The notes: generated by a model from the letters alone, not told the origin. A DNA stretch of 64,000 bases from Viscum album (GCA_963277665.1 OY728123.1:634382915-634446914), one strand, 5' to 3'. Positions 24,621 through 38,112 are shown, counted from the stretch's first letter. Translations and numbers: made by a program.

Positions 24621-26178
24621 TGTAATAAATCAATGTTTTATCAATTTATTTCCCTTTTTATAAAAATGTATTGTAATATAAATAGATATGATTAAAAATA
24701 GAACACAATACACACCTTATAAGTGAAGAATGAGTGAAACCAAAGGTGTCTCTATATGTTAAAGAACATATACTGATTAAATAGTAACTTGACATTTTGA
24801 ATAGTAAAGTCACCCTTATGAGTAGTAAACATCAAAATTGAATAGTAACCACATTAATGAATGAATAAATAAAGTTTAACTCTTAAAGTGGAAATATTAT
24901 ATAATAGTAACATAGTGTATGTAAGTAAATAGTTCACAAATTATTAATTATGTATTGGTATTTTTATATGTCTTTTATATTTAATTAAATTTTATAGATT
25001 AATTTAACAATTAAAAATTATATTTATTTTCAAAAATTTATTCATGAATAATTATTTTGATGATGAATTTATAGATCTTATCGTTATGTAAAATTAATTA
25101 ATTTTTTAATGTGTTTGAAAATCAGTATTAATTTTAAAATATGTATTTTTCAAGTAAATTATGATTTTAAATAAAAATTATATTTCACATATTTATAAAA
25201 TCATCTTGATAAAATAGAGTTCATTTTTTTAAATCAAAACATTTAAAAAGGTTTGGCTTTAATTTTTTGGAGTTTTTTTAAAATACTATAGTCTTTTTGT
25301 GAATAGTAAAATATGGTAATTTACGTTAAATGCTAAATATTTTTATTTATACATCATGATTGAGTCATGAGTGTTGTTTATGGTCACTGGTTAAAACTAA
25401 AACACTCTCTTTACTATTTTAGGAAATATGAATCAATACCATTCATAGTAATAATAAAAAATATTAAACTATTTATTAAAATAATATGAATCCCCTCCCC
25501 TCCTCTACAATAAAATACCACACATCTTTACCTCCACTCTTCAAACCTATCAGGTCATGTTACTAGTGAAAATTCCACATAAATATCTCAATAATCCCAT
25601 ATCCCACTTCAATAATACTTTTTTCTCATCAAAAGACAAAATCCTCTCCCCTAAAGTGGTTCTTAATAATGTTATATTCATGAGGTAAACTCCTCTTCTC
25701 ATTTAATTTATTTTCATTCAAATTTATTTCATTTTTTTTCTTTTCTCCTTTATGTTCAACCAAATTTTAGGATAAAATTATTACCTTATATAAAATTTAT
25801 TATTTTTATCTTGATGGAATAATTCATCATCATCTCTCTCTTACCCTCATTTTATAATAGAAATGGAAACACCATCTGAGATATGCTAATTTATCACATT
25901 CCAGGATGAAGGGTTTTCAATTTCAATTAATATCTTAAATTACATTAATTATAAAATATTAATTGTTAAACCAGAATATTATACAAAATTTATCCCAATG
26001 GATGTTAGGATCCATATATTTATATTATATGAAGAAATGTTTATATTTAGTAGAATGTTTTCTGTTTTATGTTCCCCATCATCTAAGACACTAGAATTTA
26101 TTGCCATTGTCTTGTATATGATACCTTATTATTCTCAAAATCATGTAATGATATGTTTATAAGGAAAGTGTTTTTATA
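24621..26178 (+). repeat. Short LTR between copies B and C (intact, 1,558 bp)
   Basis: It starts TGTAATAAATCAATGTTTTA after a polypurine tract and ends just before the PBS at 26,180. It aligns throughout with the split LTR at 6,270-7,782/19,501-19,551 and has the same internal deletion junction near 25,985-25,995 (ATACAAAATT joined to TATCCCAATGGATGTTAGG). The TATA position at 25,508-25,517 is damaged (CAATAAAATA). It contains no coding sequence. Confidence 0.85.
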
Positions 26179-26179
26179 G

Positions 26180-26201
26180 TTGGTACTAATGGATTTTCTA
26201 G
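26180..26201 (+). other. Primer binding site of copy C
   Basis: TTGGTACTAATGGATTTTCT then AG, aligned with 19,553-19,574. It is decayed but in the expected position. Confidence 0.7.
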
Positions 26202-26703
26202 TTATTTTTGGAAATTTATAATACATCACTTTATTAAGAACCTTTGGGATGAGACTTAGTATAAGTAAATATACATAATATTCTACATGATTTGAGTAAG
26301 TGGTTTATCAATCATGTAAATACATATCTTGATACGAATAATTGAATGTGGCTATAAAATAGATGTATCTAGGGGTAAATCATGAAAACAAATCCTTTAT
26401 ATAGTCTTTAATGGGAACCAGTGCACAAAAATGGGACTTTTGGCCCTCCCAGTTTGACACTCTCAGGGGATATGATTTTGAAAATTAATATTCTTAGTAA
26501 AATCCATTATTAAGAGCACTAAAAAAAATCCATAAGTCTAAATATGAGGATTATTATCATGGTTATCATAGATTTAAACCTAGGGAGTCGTGATAACGTA
26601 TATACTTTTCTTTTAAGTGTTTATCCTTTTATGTTTAATGTTTCTTTTTATGCTTATAGGTAAGTATTAAATCCCCCTAATTTTATATTATTTTTCTTCT
26701 TTG

Positions 26704-29700
26704 ATGGAGAAAAATAGATGAAAATTTTCCAATAATTAATTTAACTGTAAATTTGATGATTTCCTTAATGATATGCATGATATTATGGGAGGGGGTGCTC
26801 AAGAATTTATGTCAGTACATTCTCAATCAGCTCATTTTATGAATAATTACACAAATCATGGGTAAAACCCTACTCCACCAATTAAAGAGAATGTTTCCAT
26901 AGAATACTTATTGTGAAAATGGGATACCATGATTAGTGGATCTTTTGAATACCACTTTGAAGGAAATTGGATTAACTCCATTAAAAATATATTTTTTGTC
27001 TTTTAGTTATTAGAAGATGGGAAATTCCTACTGTATTTCCTTCGTTTTATTAGGAATGATGGTTATTTGTGGATACTGGTAAAGAATATGATATCTCGAG
27101 AGGATATTGATTACATGGATTGCGAAATATTCAAGAAAACAATTTGTATAAATATTTGTTTTCATTCCCTCTAGCACAAAATGTAAAAAGAGTTTCTCAA
27201 ACTTAAAAAGAGGGAAGATGAGTCTATTACGGCATATGAAGCAAACTTTTTAAAGCATTCAAGATACATCTCCCGATATGTCATGAACATATAAATCAAG
27301 GTGGGTCACATCTTTTGTTGACTAAATCCCAATCTATGAAAAGTGTTAGAGATTAGAGACATTAAAATATTTGAGGATATTGTTGGTTTTGACCTCAATG
27401 TTGTAAAAGAGATCAGAGACTCTCAATGGTCTTTTAGGACGAATGAAAAACTACAGAAAATGGTGTCTAAAAGGGATGTTAGGAAAATAAATCCACTAAT
27501 GGAAATAATATTGGACATACTATATTTCATAATTGTGGGAAGAAGAATTCTAGAAACTGTTTATTGGAAACTAAGAATTTATTAAGTGGATGAATGGGAA
27601 ATCCGGCGAACAATTGCTAGAGGGATATGATGAATCCCAGTAATGTGGAAGATGAAAGGATTCTTCAGATCATTTCTCAACTAGTATTGTAGTGTTTCAA
27701 CTTCAAAAATCAGGGTAATTCTGCTAACAATTTCACTAACACATGATTTTTTTGGGGAAATTGACAAAAAATACCAAGGGAAAAAGGAAAGTATCATTAT
27801 ATTACTACAAATGTGGTGGAGTCAAAAAATGATGTTGTGATAGGTATGCTTTTTATTCATTCAAGAATAGTTAATGTAATATTTGATTGTGTATTTTTAT
27901 GAATTTATTTATATCATTAATGTTTAGTTGAACCATTAAAAAACCACATCAAAATTATGAGATGGATTGAACTATAAGAATAGATAACGATGAAATTATT
28001 GCATTCAAAATATATAAATAATGTGTGATTAAAATATGTGGATTTCATCTCACAACTAATATTGTAATACATCTATTGGTGGTCTTATATTCTAATTTTT
28101 TTATAGATTTTTTCTCTTCATATAAAGCAAAATTTAACTTTTGGAAAAGGGAGGTCACCCATCAAATCCCATAGTATAGTCAAATCATGTAAAACTATAA
28201 GGAGGAAGATGAAACTCCTTCATTATCATAATATCATGTTTGGATAATGTCTCCTTTTGATCAATAATATATTTCTATATTTATTGAGACAAAAGAGATG
28301 ATACCTCTCAAATATTCATCCATTATGATGGATTGAACTTATGTATTCCATAAAAAATTTACTTGTGATCCACATAATTGAGAGTTTCATTTATAAATTG
28401 AACTTATTCGTGGATAAAAACCTATATCTAAGACACCCTATAGAATGTAAACTATTTATATAGAAGCACCGATGGTTTAGTTACAGAAGAAGCTGGAGGT
28501 GGGTTTTATACACCTTAGTGGCTCACCATGGGGTAAATTTGGCCCCTTTGTTGACAAAAAGCATGGATATATGCACCACTACATTGATTATTGTGAGATC
28601 AATAAAATAAATCTAAAAAAACATCGGTAGACTTAGATATATATCATTTTTGATCAACTATATGGGGCCATTTATTTTTCTACTATGGACCATTGGTCTG
28701 GATATTACCAATTAAAGGCGGCGAAGGAAGATATTTCCAAAACATCCTTTCGAACGAGGTATGGAAACTATGATATTGTAGTGATGACCGTTGGACATAA
28801 TAATTCCTTATAAGAATTCATGTATTTAATCAATTTTATCTTTATATATAACCTCTATAATTTGGTGGATGTCCTTATCTATGATATAATGATAATATTG
28901 AATAGCAAGGAGGAACATCGGGAGCATTTGATTACCTTTCTATGGACTTTTCGAAGTGGTAAAATTTATTCAATGTAAAAAAATGTTAGTCTTTAATAGT
29001 GAATGTATCATTATTGTGGCATGTTATCACTAAAAATGTGATACTTGTGGACCCTTACCTAACAATGGCAATGAAAGACTGGCCTATGACAAAATCTGTA
29101 ATAGAGATCCATTTCATTATGGGTTTATCCATGTATTATTGATGATTTTTTAAGATCATATCACAATATTCAAACCCAATGACTGAACTGATATTGAAAG
29201 GAGTGAAGTTCATTTGGGCTCAAGAATGAGAGGAAAGCTCTTAAGAGCTGAAAAAGTGGCTTAACACTACACCAATATTTACACTCCCAATACGTGGAGA
29301 ACAATTTGTGGAATACATTGATACTTCATTGAAGATATTACGGTTTTTGTAGATGATAATTGATAATGTGATACCCTACACCATTAGGCATCTAAAAATC
29401 AATGAAAAAAACAATAACATACCTCATTTGGAGTTTAAAGATGTGGTATTTGTGTAGAATATCTGGAAGAATTATATCTATGGGGATAAGTGTGAGATAT
29501 ATACTAATAACAATAGTCTAAAATATATATTAATACCCGAAGATCTTAACATGCATCAATGATAATTGTTATAGATCAACAAATATTATGACTTCTCAAC
29601 CAGATACCATTCTATTAAGGAAAATATGGTGACAAAAGATCTATATAGAGAGGATCTAGCTTCATTAGGAAAGAAAACAATTGAAAATGATACAATATTT

Positions 29701-31212
29701 TTATATTTTTAAAGGATATAAATGGGAATCATTATGAAAGGGACATCATTAATCATTTCTCAAATGATTTCCCAAACATCCCAAATGGGGAATATAAATG
29801 ATTCATAATTTAATTATGTGTAAATTCGTAAATGGGAGGAAGATATTAAAATCCTTAAATACTCTTAGTTTAATATTGGCCAGCATAGTGTCATAATATA
29901 TTTGTCATGATTATGTGTACGTTTCATATAGAGATAAAGAATGAGATGTTTAATGGAAAACATATCTAAACCTTTTCTATTAACCCATAGATAAAAAATA
30001 TGTATTAAAATCTCAAGGGTAATTATTGATGGGACAAAATAATGAAAGATATTTTTCAGTGTACATCAATTTTCACAGCATATCAACAATTGATGGATTA
30101 GTAGAAATAAGTCTATGTGGATTTTGAAACCACTACCCATACCAACATGGATATAAGAGAACATCACCATGGTTATTGTATTTTATACATCCAAGTAAAT
30201 TGATAGGAAATAACTCTATATGGTTCATTTTTTATTGTCATATGAAGACAAGTAACTTTTTCACAATTCGGGTGGACATCCCATTGGTCAACTTGCATAG
30301 AAATTTAACATTCAGGTGGTAAGGAAGTAAGGGGTGCCACAATATGTTGTATCTAATAGATATCTAATATTCAAATGATGTTATGGAAAAGGGTCCACAT
30401 GCTCTATGAATTTAATTGAACTACATTACATCCTATCATCCACAAACTTATGGACATTCTGAGTGAACTATTTCGACACTAGAAGAAATGTCGTGATCAT
30501 GTTATATGGACTTCAAAAGGGGATGGGAACAAAATATTCTACCAGTCAAATTATCCTACAACAAGAGTTTAAACTCTATCTTATGAATGGAACCATATGA
30601 AGCCCTTTATGGGAAAAGGTGTAAAATACAATTTTGTTGAGATGATGTTGATGAGAATAAGCTGTTTGGACCTAAAATGTTATAGGAAATAGTAGAGAAC
30701 ATGAAACCCATTTAGTATCACATCAAGGTTGTTAAAAGTCAAAAAAATATATCTATAGATTCAATCATCTATGAAACTTTAAAATTGAATTTAGAGACAT
30801 GGTATTCTTCTGGATATCTCTACAGAAGAAGGTCATGTGATTTGAGAAGAATGGAATGCTACGTCTCGGGTACAATGACATTTTTTAAATTCATAATCAC
30901 ATCTGATTTTTGTCCTATCGACTAGCAGTTTTACATAAAATTTCTAAAGTTCCAAATTTATTCCATGAATTCCTTTTAAGTATGTACAAACCAGATCCTT
31001 CACATATAATATCTTTAGAGGCTGCACAGTTGGAGAATGATCTTTCTTACGAGGAGCTTCCACTAATGATCATCAATATTAGAGATAATGTTCAATGTAA
31101 TAAGTTAGCTCAGCTAGTCAATGTACTATATAGGAACCATAAGTATGAAGAGTAAACATCGGAACTAGAGGAAACAATAAAGGATAAGTACCCACACTTG
31201 TTTTATGCATAG
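26704..31212 (+). pseudogene. Decayed gag-pol of chromovirus copy C
   Basis: Gag starts at ATG 26,704 and is soon broken. Its later part is clear: EFLKLKKREDES..AYEANF near 27,190-27,245, followed by an RYISRYVMNI segment and an open stretch 27,343-27,585 covering the RDSQWSFRTN region before the zinc knuckle. RT begins at about 28,491 (LEVGFIHLSGSPWGKFGPFV). The catalytic box at 28,862-28,893 reads LVDVLIYDIMI, with the first Asp of FIDD replaced by Tyr. The GLS.YY..F segment is at about 29,115-29,150. The integrase C-terminal part is at about 30,470-30,720. The final open piece 30,910-31,155 carries a chromodomain (VPNLFHEFLLSMYKPDPSH; LVNVLYRNHKYEE) and the frame ends at 31,212. Inactive. 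Confidence 0.82.
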
Positions 31213-31246
31213 AATGTAAAATGATATTTCAAGGGAAAAAATTTAT

Positions 31247-31262
31247 AAGGGTGGGGGGAGAA
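31247..31262 (+). other. Polypurine tract of copy C
   Basis: AAGGGTGGGGGGAGAA directly precedes TGTAATGAAACGATG. It is the best-preserved polypurine tract of the array. Confidence 0.8.
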
Positions 31263-32148
31263 TGTAATGAAACGATGTTTTATCGATTTATTTCCATTTT
31301 TATAATTATTTCATATAGTATAATCAGATAAGATTACAAATATAACACAATACACACCTTATAAGTGAATAATTATTGAAAAAAAGGAATATCTATATGT
31401 TAAGGAACATATAATCATTAAATAGTCACTAAACATTATGAATAGTAATGTCACCCCTATGATTAGTAAACAACAAAATTGATTAGTAACCCCATTAATG
31501 AATTAATAAATAAAATGTATCCATCTTAATGTGAAAATATTATATAATTACAATATATTATATGAAATTAAATAATTTAAAAATTATTAATTAGGTGTAT
31601 GTATTTTTGAAAGTCTTGTATATTTAATTAAATTTTATAGATTAATATAATAATTAAAAATAATATTTATTTTAAAACATTTATTAATAAATAAGTATTG
31701 TGATGACCAATTATTATATGATATCAATAAGGGAGATTAATTAATTTTTTAAAGTGCTAGAAATTCAATTTTAAATTTTAAATATGTATTTATCATGAAA
31801 ATTATGATTTTAAATAGAAATTATTTTTCACATATTTATAAAATTATCTTCCTAAAATTGAGTTCATTTTTGAAATATAAAGATTGAAAAATGGTTGGGT
31901 TTAATTTTATCGAATTTTTTAAAATACTAGAATATTTTTTCAATAGTAAAATATCAGAATTTATGTTAAATGATGAATATATTTATTTATACATTATGAT
32001 TGAGTCATGAGTGATGTAAGTGGTCATTGGATCGATCTAAAATACTATCTTTTCTATTTTTGGTCACAACAATCAATACCATTAATAGTATTTAGAAAAA
32101 ATATTAAACTATTGATTAAGATAATGTGAATCTCCTCCGCTCCTCTAC

Positions 32149-32157
32149 TATAAAATA
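32149..32157 (+). promoter_or_regulatory. LTR TATA box (TATAAAATA)
   Basis: TATAAAATACCACCC followed by CTTCTTTACCTCCACTCC. It is the same block as at 7,157, about 887 bp into the LTR in both copies. The equal offset and conservation in otherwise diverged LTRs support a core-promoter role. Confidence 0.55.
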
Positions 32158-32589
32158 CCACCCTTCTTTACCTCCACTCCTCACACCTATCATGTTGTCT
32201 TCCAAGTACAAATTCCACTAAAATATCTCACTAATACCCTATTCCAAATCAATAATCCAATTTTCTCTTCAAAATAAAATATCCTCTCCCCTAAAGATGT
32301 TATTAAAAAAGATATATTCATGAGGTGAATTACTCTTCTCATTTTTTTTATTTTCATTCTAGTTTCATTAATTTTTTTTCTTTACTCCCCTAACTTCATC
32401 CAAATGTTATGATAACACTATTACCTTACATAAAATGGAATATTTTTATCATGATGGAATAATTCCTCATCTTCTCTCCATTACTCTCCTTTTATAAGAG
32501 AAATCAAAACACCACTTGAGATGTGATATTTTATCACATTTGAGGATGACATGTTTTAAATAACTATTAATATCTTCAATTCCACTCCA

Positions 32590-32609
32590 TAAACCATTTT
32601 TATGGTTTA
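32590..32609. other. Perfect short hairpin TAAACCAT-TTTT-ATGGTTTA
   Basis: Two 8-base arms are separated by four T residues. It lies about 20-40 bp before the point where the short LTRs lose 1.5 kb. It is not preserved in the short LTR copies. Confidence 0.6.
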
Positions 32610-34334
32610 GAAAAAATATAATAAACATATTATTACTTATTTATGGTTTTTAAATCTCTTTTTAAAAATTGTTCTAAATTATAAAGAAAAATGTGTACAA
32701 TGTGGTCATAAACCTGCCAATTAAACAATATAGTTATCAATAATGTTTTACAATATTGTTCTTCTTACCTCTATATAAAAATGAATATTATAATAATGTA
32801 ATATTATTTATGTTCATTAATAAAATTCAAATTAAATTTTGGACAACCTACCCATTCTTATATTTCTATTCTTGTGTGTATATTAGTAAACCTATATTGA
32901 GAAACAAAGGAAACAAAATCTCGCAAAATTGTAATTAATGCTATTAACCCATAGAAAAGGTAATTAATGAATATTATAAGGTCATAATTAATAAATTAAT
33001 TATATAATAGTTTATTTAAATATTAAAAAATTATTTTAATTTGGTTATCCAAGAAATAAATATCATGTGAAGGACATCAAAGAACATATGAAATGGGATT
33101 CTACTCGAATCTGCATTATTCATTCAGGCAGTTCTATCATTATTTTTACCAAAATAAATTTATCTATTATTTTTATTCACATATTTTAATTTTCATATAT
33201 ATTCTCAAATAACATGCATCTTTATCTTTTAACCATTACCTTATAGGGATATACCTATTTTTAAATGATTCCTTCCTCAATTTTTCCTAATAACCAATCC
33301 CATTTTAAGGGAACATTCGAAATTAATTCCTACTTCCAAGTACACATGGTAATCTCTATTAAGACAAAAATGTTTATATAAAACCACTATTTTTATAGAA
33401 ACAATATTTTTAATCTTCTGGTTCTATATAAGTAATTATACCATTTAATGTTTTAAATTACCATTGATATCTTTCATTAAAATCACTAAAATGTTTTGAT
33501 TATAATGTTTCTAAGGTATTATTATTTACCTATTATTAATACATGTTGAAATCAATATTCCTGATATATGCCTATTATAGCAAATTTTTTTCCATGGATA
33601 ATCTAATTCAATTCTTTATAGATATTTTTATGATACCCCAATTTATTATTCCTTACAACATGACTGTGATACCCAAATCTTATCAAGGGTAACCCTTATG
33701 TTTATTTATGATTGATTATGTATAATTATATATGTTGAAAGTATATTAATTAAATTTTTTAGGGATTCTCCATGATAATTCTACAATTAATTGGGTAAAG
33801 TTTATACTCATTGGAAGTTATGTGAAATAGTCTTAGCAGTTATAGTTGACTTATAGTACCATGTGTGACAGTCTTGGTGTATAACCTTGACTTGTGATCC
33901 CTTACATGCAATGAGCCTCGAATCATTATAATGTCTTTTTTTATGTTTCTTACACATTACTATGATTTTATTTTTATATGGTCACTTGTTTATATGTTAG
34001 GAATCAATATTCTCAATAACGTTTTATATCATAATGTAATTGCTTCTAACACTTGTGATAAAGAATTATTCTTACAGTTATTCCATTATAAGTCATCTTT
34101 GATAATACCCGTTTACATAATATCCTCAAAATATATTTTGGAATTTTTTTTGCACAATGGATGTTAGGAGATATATTTTTCATTAAATAATGAAATTTTT
34201 TATTTAGTCCCATGAATTAGTTTTATGTACCTTGTATTCTAAGACACTAGAAATTCTGATCCTTGTATTGAATATGAATCTTTATTATTCATAAAATTGT
34301 GTAATGATATGTGTAAAAGGCAGGGGTCACTAAA

Positions 34335-37300
34335 GATAATTCATCTCAAACTATGATAATGTGATTTCTTATTGTAAGATCATCAAAAATAAACCACAAA
34401 ACATTATTTCCTATGGATGTAATTTTTTGTTCATTGAAAAAGTTTATAATTATATTTTCCAACTACCATGTTGATATGGTTAATCGTTATATTATACCAC
34501 TATACATTTCCAATCAACATTTACATGATAACGTACAAGGTAAATTGATGTATATCCAATGATATTACTTATCATATTTTCCAAGTTGTAGATCATTTAA
34601 GGATCTAGACACATCATCATGCTTATTGCGAGAATCGATAAAAATGAGGTATGCTCGTAATTCATAAAATTAGTTTTTATTATGGGATATGATGGTACAC
34701 ATGATTTTAACCAAAATCATAATAATCATTCCTAATGAATTTTTCTACTCGGAGTATATCTTATTTCTAAAATCATCCTTCATTTTCTAAATTTCTTCAC
34801 TATTTCATTGAGCATCCATTATTTTCTATATTAGGGTTGGTTGATTAATAATTTGTGAATGTATTGATTTTGTTACTTTATTAAGGATTCCCTTTTAAAT
34901 CATTTTTTGTTCTAAGATGATTGGATCCTTCTCAATTATCATCATTAATAATGATGAATGTTCCTTTCTACTTAGTTAATCGAAAACCTTATTTATTTAA
35001 CATGATTGTAGTTAATTGAGAAGTCATAATCTTTTATGAGCTCTAAAAATATTTTTTGGTTTGTATTATTATCCTTCTATGTGAAAATATATTTAAGGCT
35101 ATTATAATCATTATATATCTCACACTACTCCACATACGTAAAATGAATAATGATCTTAAACACAATGATCATATCTTCCAACTCAAGATAATGTATTATA
35201 TATTTTTACTACATATTTTTAAAAATAATTGAGGATTATTCTATCTATTTTTCATTTATCATCCCTATAATAACTAATAAATTATTTTCTAAAAATAATA
35301 GGGTTCCCCACATTTCCGTACTTTATGAACATTTGTCATGGTAAGGCTCTATTTCAACTCATTGAATCATCTTTAAAATTCATTTTTCTAGAAAAACATT
35401 ACCCCATGAATTTCAACTCAGTTAATGGGATTTATAAACATAAAAAGATCTTCACAAATCAATTATAGTACCAAGCTAGTCCATATAATCTATGGAACTA
35501 TGTTACTAATGCTGGTATGGTAAACTCATAAATTTCCATTATTTTTTACGGATCTGTAGATATCCCTATGTCGTTGAGAATATTCCCCTAGAATGATACT
35601 TCCTCAATATATAATTATAATTTAATATACTTTGTATATAATTTATCCCTTCTTAATGTCTTTATCAAAGTACTCAAATGATCCTCAAATTTATTCATTC
35701 CCTTAGAGTTTTTCATAATTATAGTGATAAATATTACCACAAATTTTATGAGGTAATCTATAAATCATTATTCATTATTTCTATAAAATTAAAACAACAT
35801 TATTTAATCTCAAGGGAATCACTATAAAAATAGTGTGTCTATACCTCATTTGAATGTCAAACATGGAAATATATTCCTTCCTCACATTTAATTAGTGACA
35901 TACTGATAGTGGTCCCCCACATAGTAATACATAGCCCCACATAGATCATTGAATATGTAATATATCTTTTTAGGGGATAATTTTTCAATATTTTGATTTT
36001 ATTAAGATCATGATAATCAATTTAGAGATAAAATGACCAATCATTATTTATGACATAAAGTATTTATCGAGCCCATGATTAAGAAAGTAAGCATATACAA
36101 ACCTTTTCCATATTCTCTTAAAACTAATTTTTGGTTCCTCCATCTCAATGGTAGATATAACATAAGGTTCCTATTATAATAGCTGAGATACATTTATATG
36201 ATCAATTTTGTTCTCATACTCTAATTCAATAGTGAAATAAAAAATTCTTTAGGTAACACATATGCTTTGTCCCTAACAATTGGTATGTATTCAATAAATA
36301 TTCTATCTATTGATTTAATCATTTTAGATAAAAATAATTTCCCACAATGACATAATTATTACAATTTAAATGATTATTATAATAGAGATAAATCGTCTTC
36401 ATTACTCTAATATAGAATTGGAAGATGTATTGGGATGTGAAGTGTGATCTCCCATTCTAAAATACTGACGTTGAATGTCTATAATGATACCTAATCCATT
36501 CCCAAAATAGAATGATGATATAGTAGAGGAAATAATTTGATATTTACAAAGATTTTTAGTCTACAAACATTAATAGGGGTGGAGTTATATACATTAAATT
36601 CAATAAATTATCCAATTTTTATTATTAAAAATAAATCAACCAATCTATTTTTTTGTAGTGACTGAATAGTTCTACTAGACGTGAATGATATAGTGTAATG
36701 TGTAAAACTAAAATCAAGTGTTATATTTTCTATTATTGAGTGAATATCCGATGTACTTATAAAAAAATTATTGATGGGCTCCACCTACGCAATAGTGATT
36801 GAATATTCCAATAAATATTTAATATTTTTATTATTGTTTATTGAAACGAACAAATCTTGTCTTAAAGAAATAGATCACACCAATTCCATGATCCTTTCAA
36901 TTGAATCATTATAGTAAAGGTAGAATATTTATTTTAAGTATCCTTTTACCATCCTGATTTGTTGGATTTTTCAAATCCCATTTGAAGTTATTATCTAAAT
37001 ACCCCTCTCTTCTATATTTCATGAGTTCACTTGCTACCTTAAGATAGATTCAATGATAATTCCTCCAACAAATATTACAAATGGGATTTGTGTTTTTTAT
37101 TTCAGCATGGGAATTATCCCTTGATCCTCCCATATTAAAATACATTTTTTTATTTCATCTTAGGGACTGTGATACCACTAAGAGTCTCTAATCAATATTT
37201 AAAACAAAAAGGAACAAAAGAAAATATAATAATAGTTATAAATATCTATAATTGACAACTCTTTTCCTTGACATTGTATTATTATGTTATTGAATCGATA

Positions 37301-37900
37301 CAAATTTATTTTGGGGTTAATTTATATTATGAAATCAAATAATTCTTGTCTTGGAATGTTTTCTTCATACACCCTTTTATAGTCATCTTTTTTTTATTCA
37401 GACTGAGAAACTCCCTCTATTTCATAAGATGGATGGTAAGAAAAGTTAATTTATTAAAAAAAAAATTTCTTGAAATATTCCCATTCCATGAAATCAATTC
37501 CACCATTGTGTTCATGATATTGATCACTTTCCACCACTGATCAGCTATCCCATAAAAATTATTGACTACCAATGCATGATTCTTTTGTTTTTATAATTAG
37601 ATAAAAATTTTTTTATTCTCAATGGAGTTAGACCATTCTTCAGTGATAATGTGAATAGATGATACACTAATGCTGGGAGGCCATTGTCACATTAATGATT
37701 CAACCACACCATGATATTTCTTATGATAAAGAGGGAGTTATACACAATTGAAATTATTATTCATCACTAGGTTAAGTAGATATAATGCATTCATGATGTT
37801 TTGATATCATGTTCTAGTTATATTTATAAATTCATTTAAGAAAGCCTCACATTTCCTTAAATATTTATTGTTGGAATGATTTCTCCTTATTATTTAAATT
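34335..37900 (-). pseudogene. Decayed gag-pol of copy D (gag to mid-integrase)
   Basis: Reverse-complement alignment with copies A-C is continuous. Gag segments lie at about 37,500-37,800, and the Gag RDS/LxGPLG-like part (matching GAGATCAGAGACTCTCAATG) is near 37,165-37,190. Protease-region sequence is near 36,600-36,700. The RT start is near 36,050 and the catalytic box at about 35,718-35,745, where the FIDDI position reads FITII, both aspartates lost. The RNase H end (ACTTAGTTAATC, complement of the LSRED-like segment) is near 34,965-34,990. The integrase zinc-binding region is near 34,540-34,620 and the core start (complement of AACCATATCAACATGGTAG) at about 34,460-34,480. Stops in all frames mean it is inactive. 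Confidence 0.7.
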
Positions 37901-38112
37901 AACCCCAAAAAATAAATAACAATTATGAGATATTGATTTCATAGATAATAAGAATAAAAAAACTGAAAAATTAAAAACATATGTGTCAAATTTTAAATGA
38001 AAATTTTATCTATACATGGGATTCTCTATGTTTTAATCTCAGATTTCCATGTAGTTGGAGTTATCCACAAGGTTCTTCCTAAATATTTCTCCTAATAAAC
38101 CCCATTTATTAA

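Larger units (their letters stand above)
6270..26178 (+). mobile_element. Chromovirus copy B with short LTRs, split by a nested element
   Basis: Copy B is the only body in the array flanked on both sides by the short LTR form: 6,270-7,782 plus 19,501-19,551 upstream (about 1,565 bp once the insert is removed), and 24,621-26,178 downstream (1,558 bp). The internal region runs from the PBS at 19,553 to the polypurine tract at 24,608. The upstream LTR is simultaneously the 3' LTR of copy A, and the downstream LTR the 5' LTR of copy C. No target duplication can therefore be read at its ends. Either B recombined with A and C through shared LTRs, or the whole array moved as one unit. Confidence 0.75.
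31263..34332 (+). repeat. Full-length long LTR closing the array (about 3.07 kb)
   Basis: Its first about 1.36 kb (to about 32,626) aligns with the short LTRs. The next about 1.5 kb (about 32,627-34,140) is absent from them but aligns with 1-996 at the window start and with the minus-strand LTR at 38,134-41,285. The last about 190 bases again match the short LTR end (ACAATGGATGTTAGG..AAAATTGTGTAATGATATG). The end is set at about 34,332 (GGGGTCACTA). No PBS follows; instead antisense integrase sequence of copy D begins at once. Small open frames (32,756-32,938; 33,931-34,167) have no counterpart in other LTR copies and look accidental. Confidence 0.75.

Noticed and set aside
32756..34167. Small plus-strand frames in the long LTR (32,756 and 33,931)
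   Set aside because: Corresponding positions in the LTRs at 1-1,187 and 38,134-41,285 have no matching open frames.
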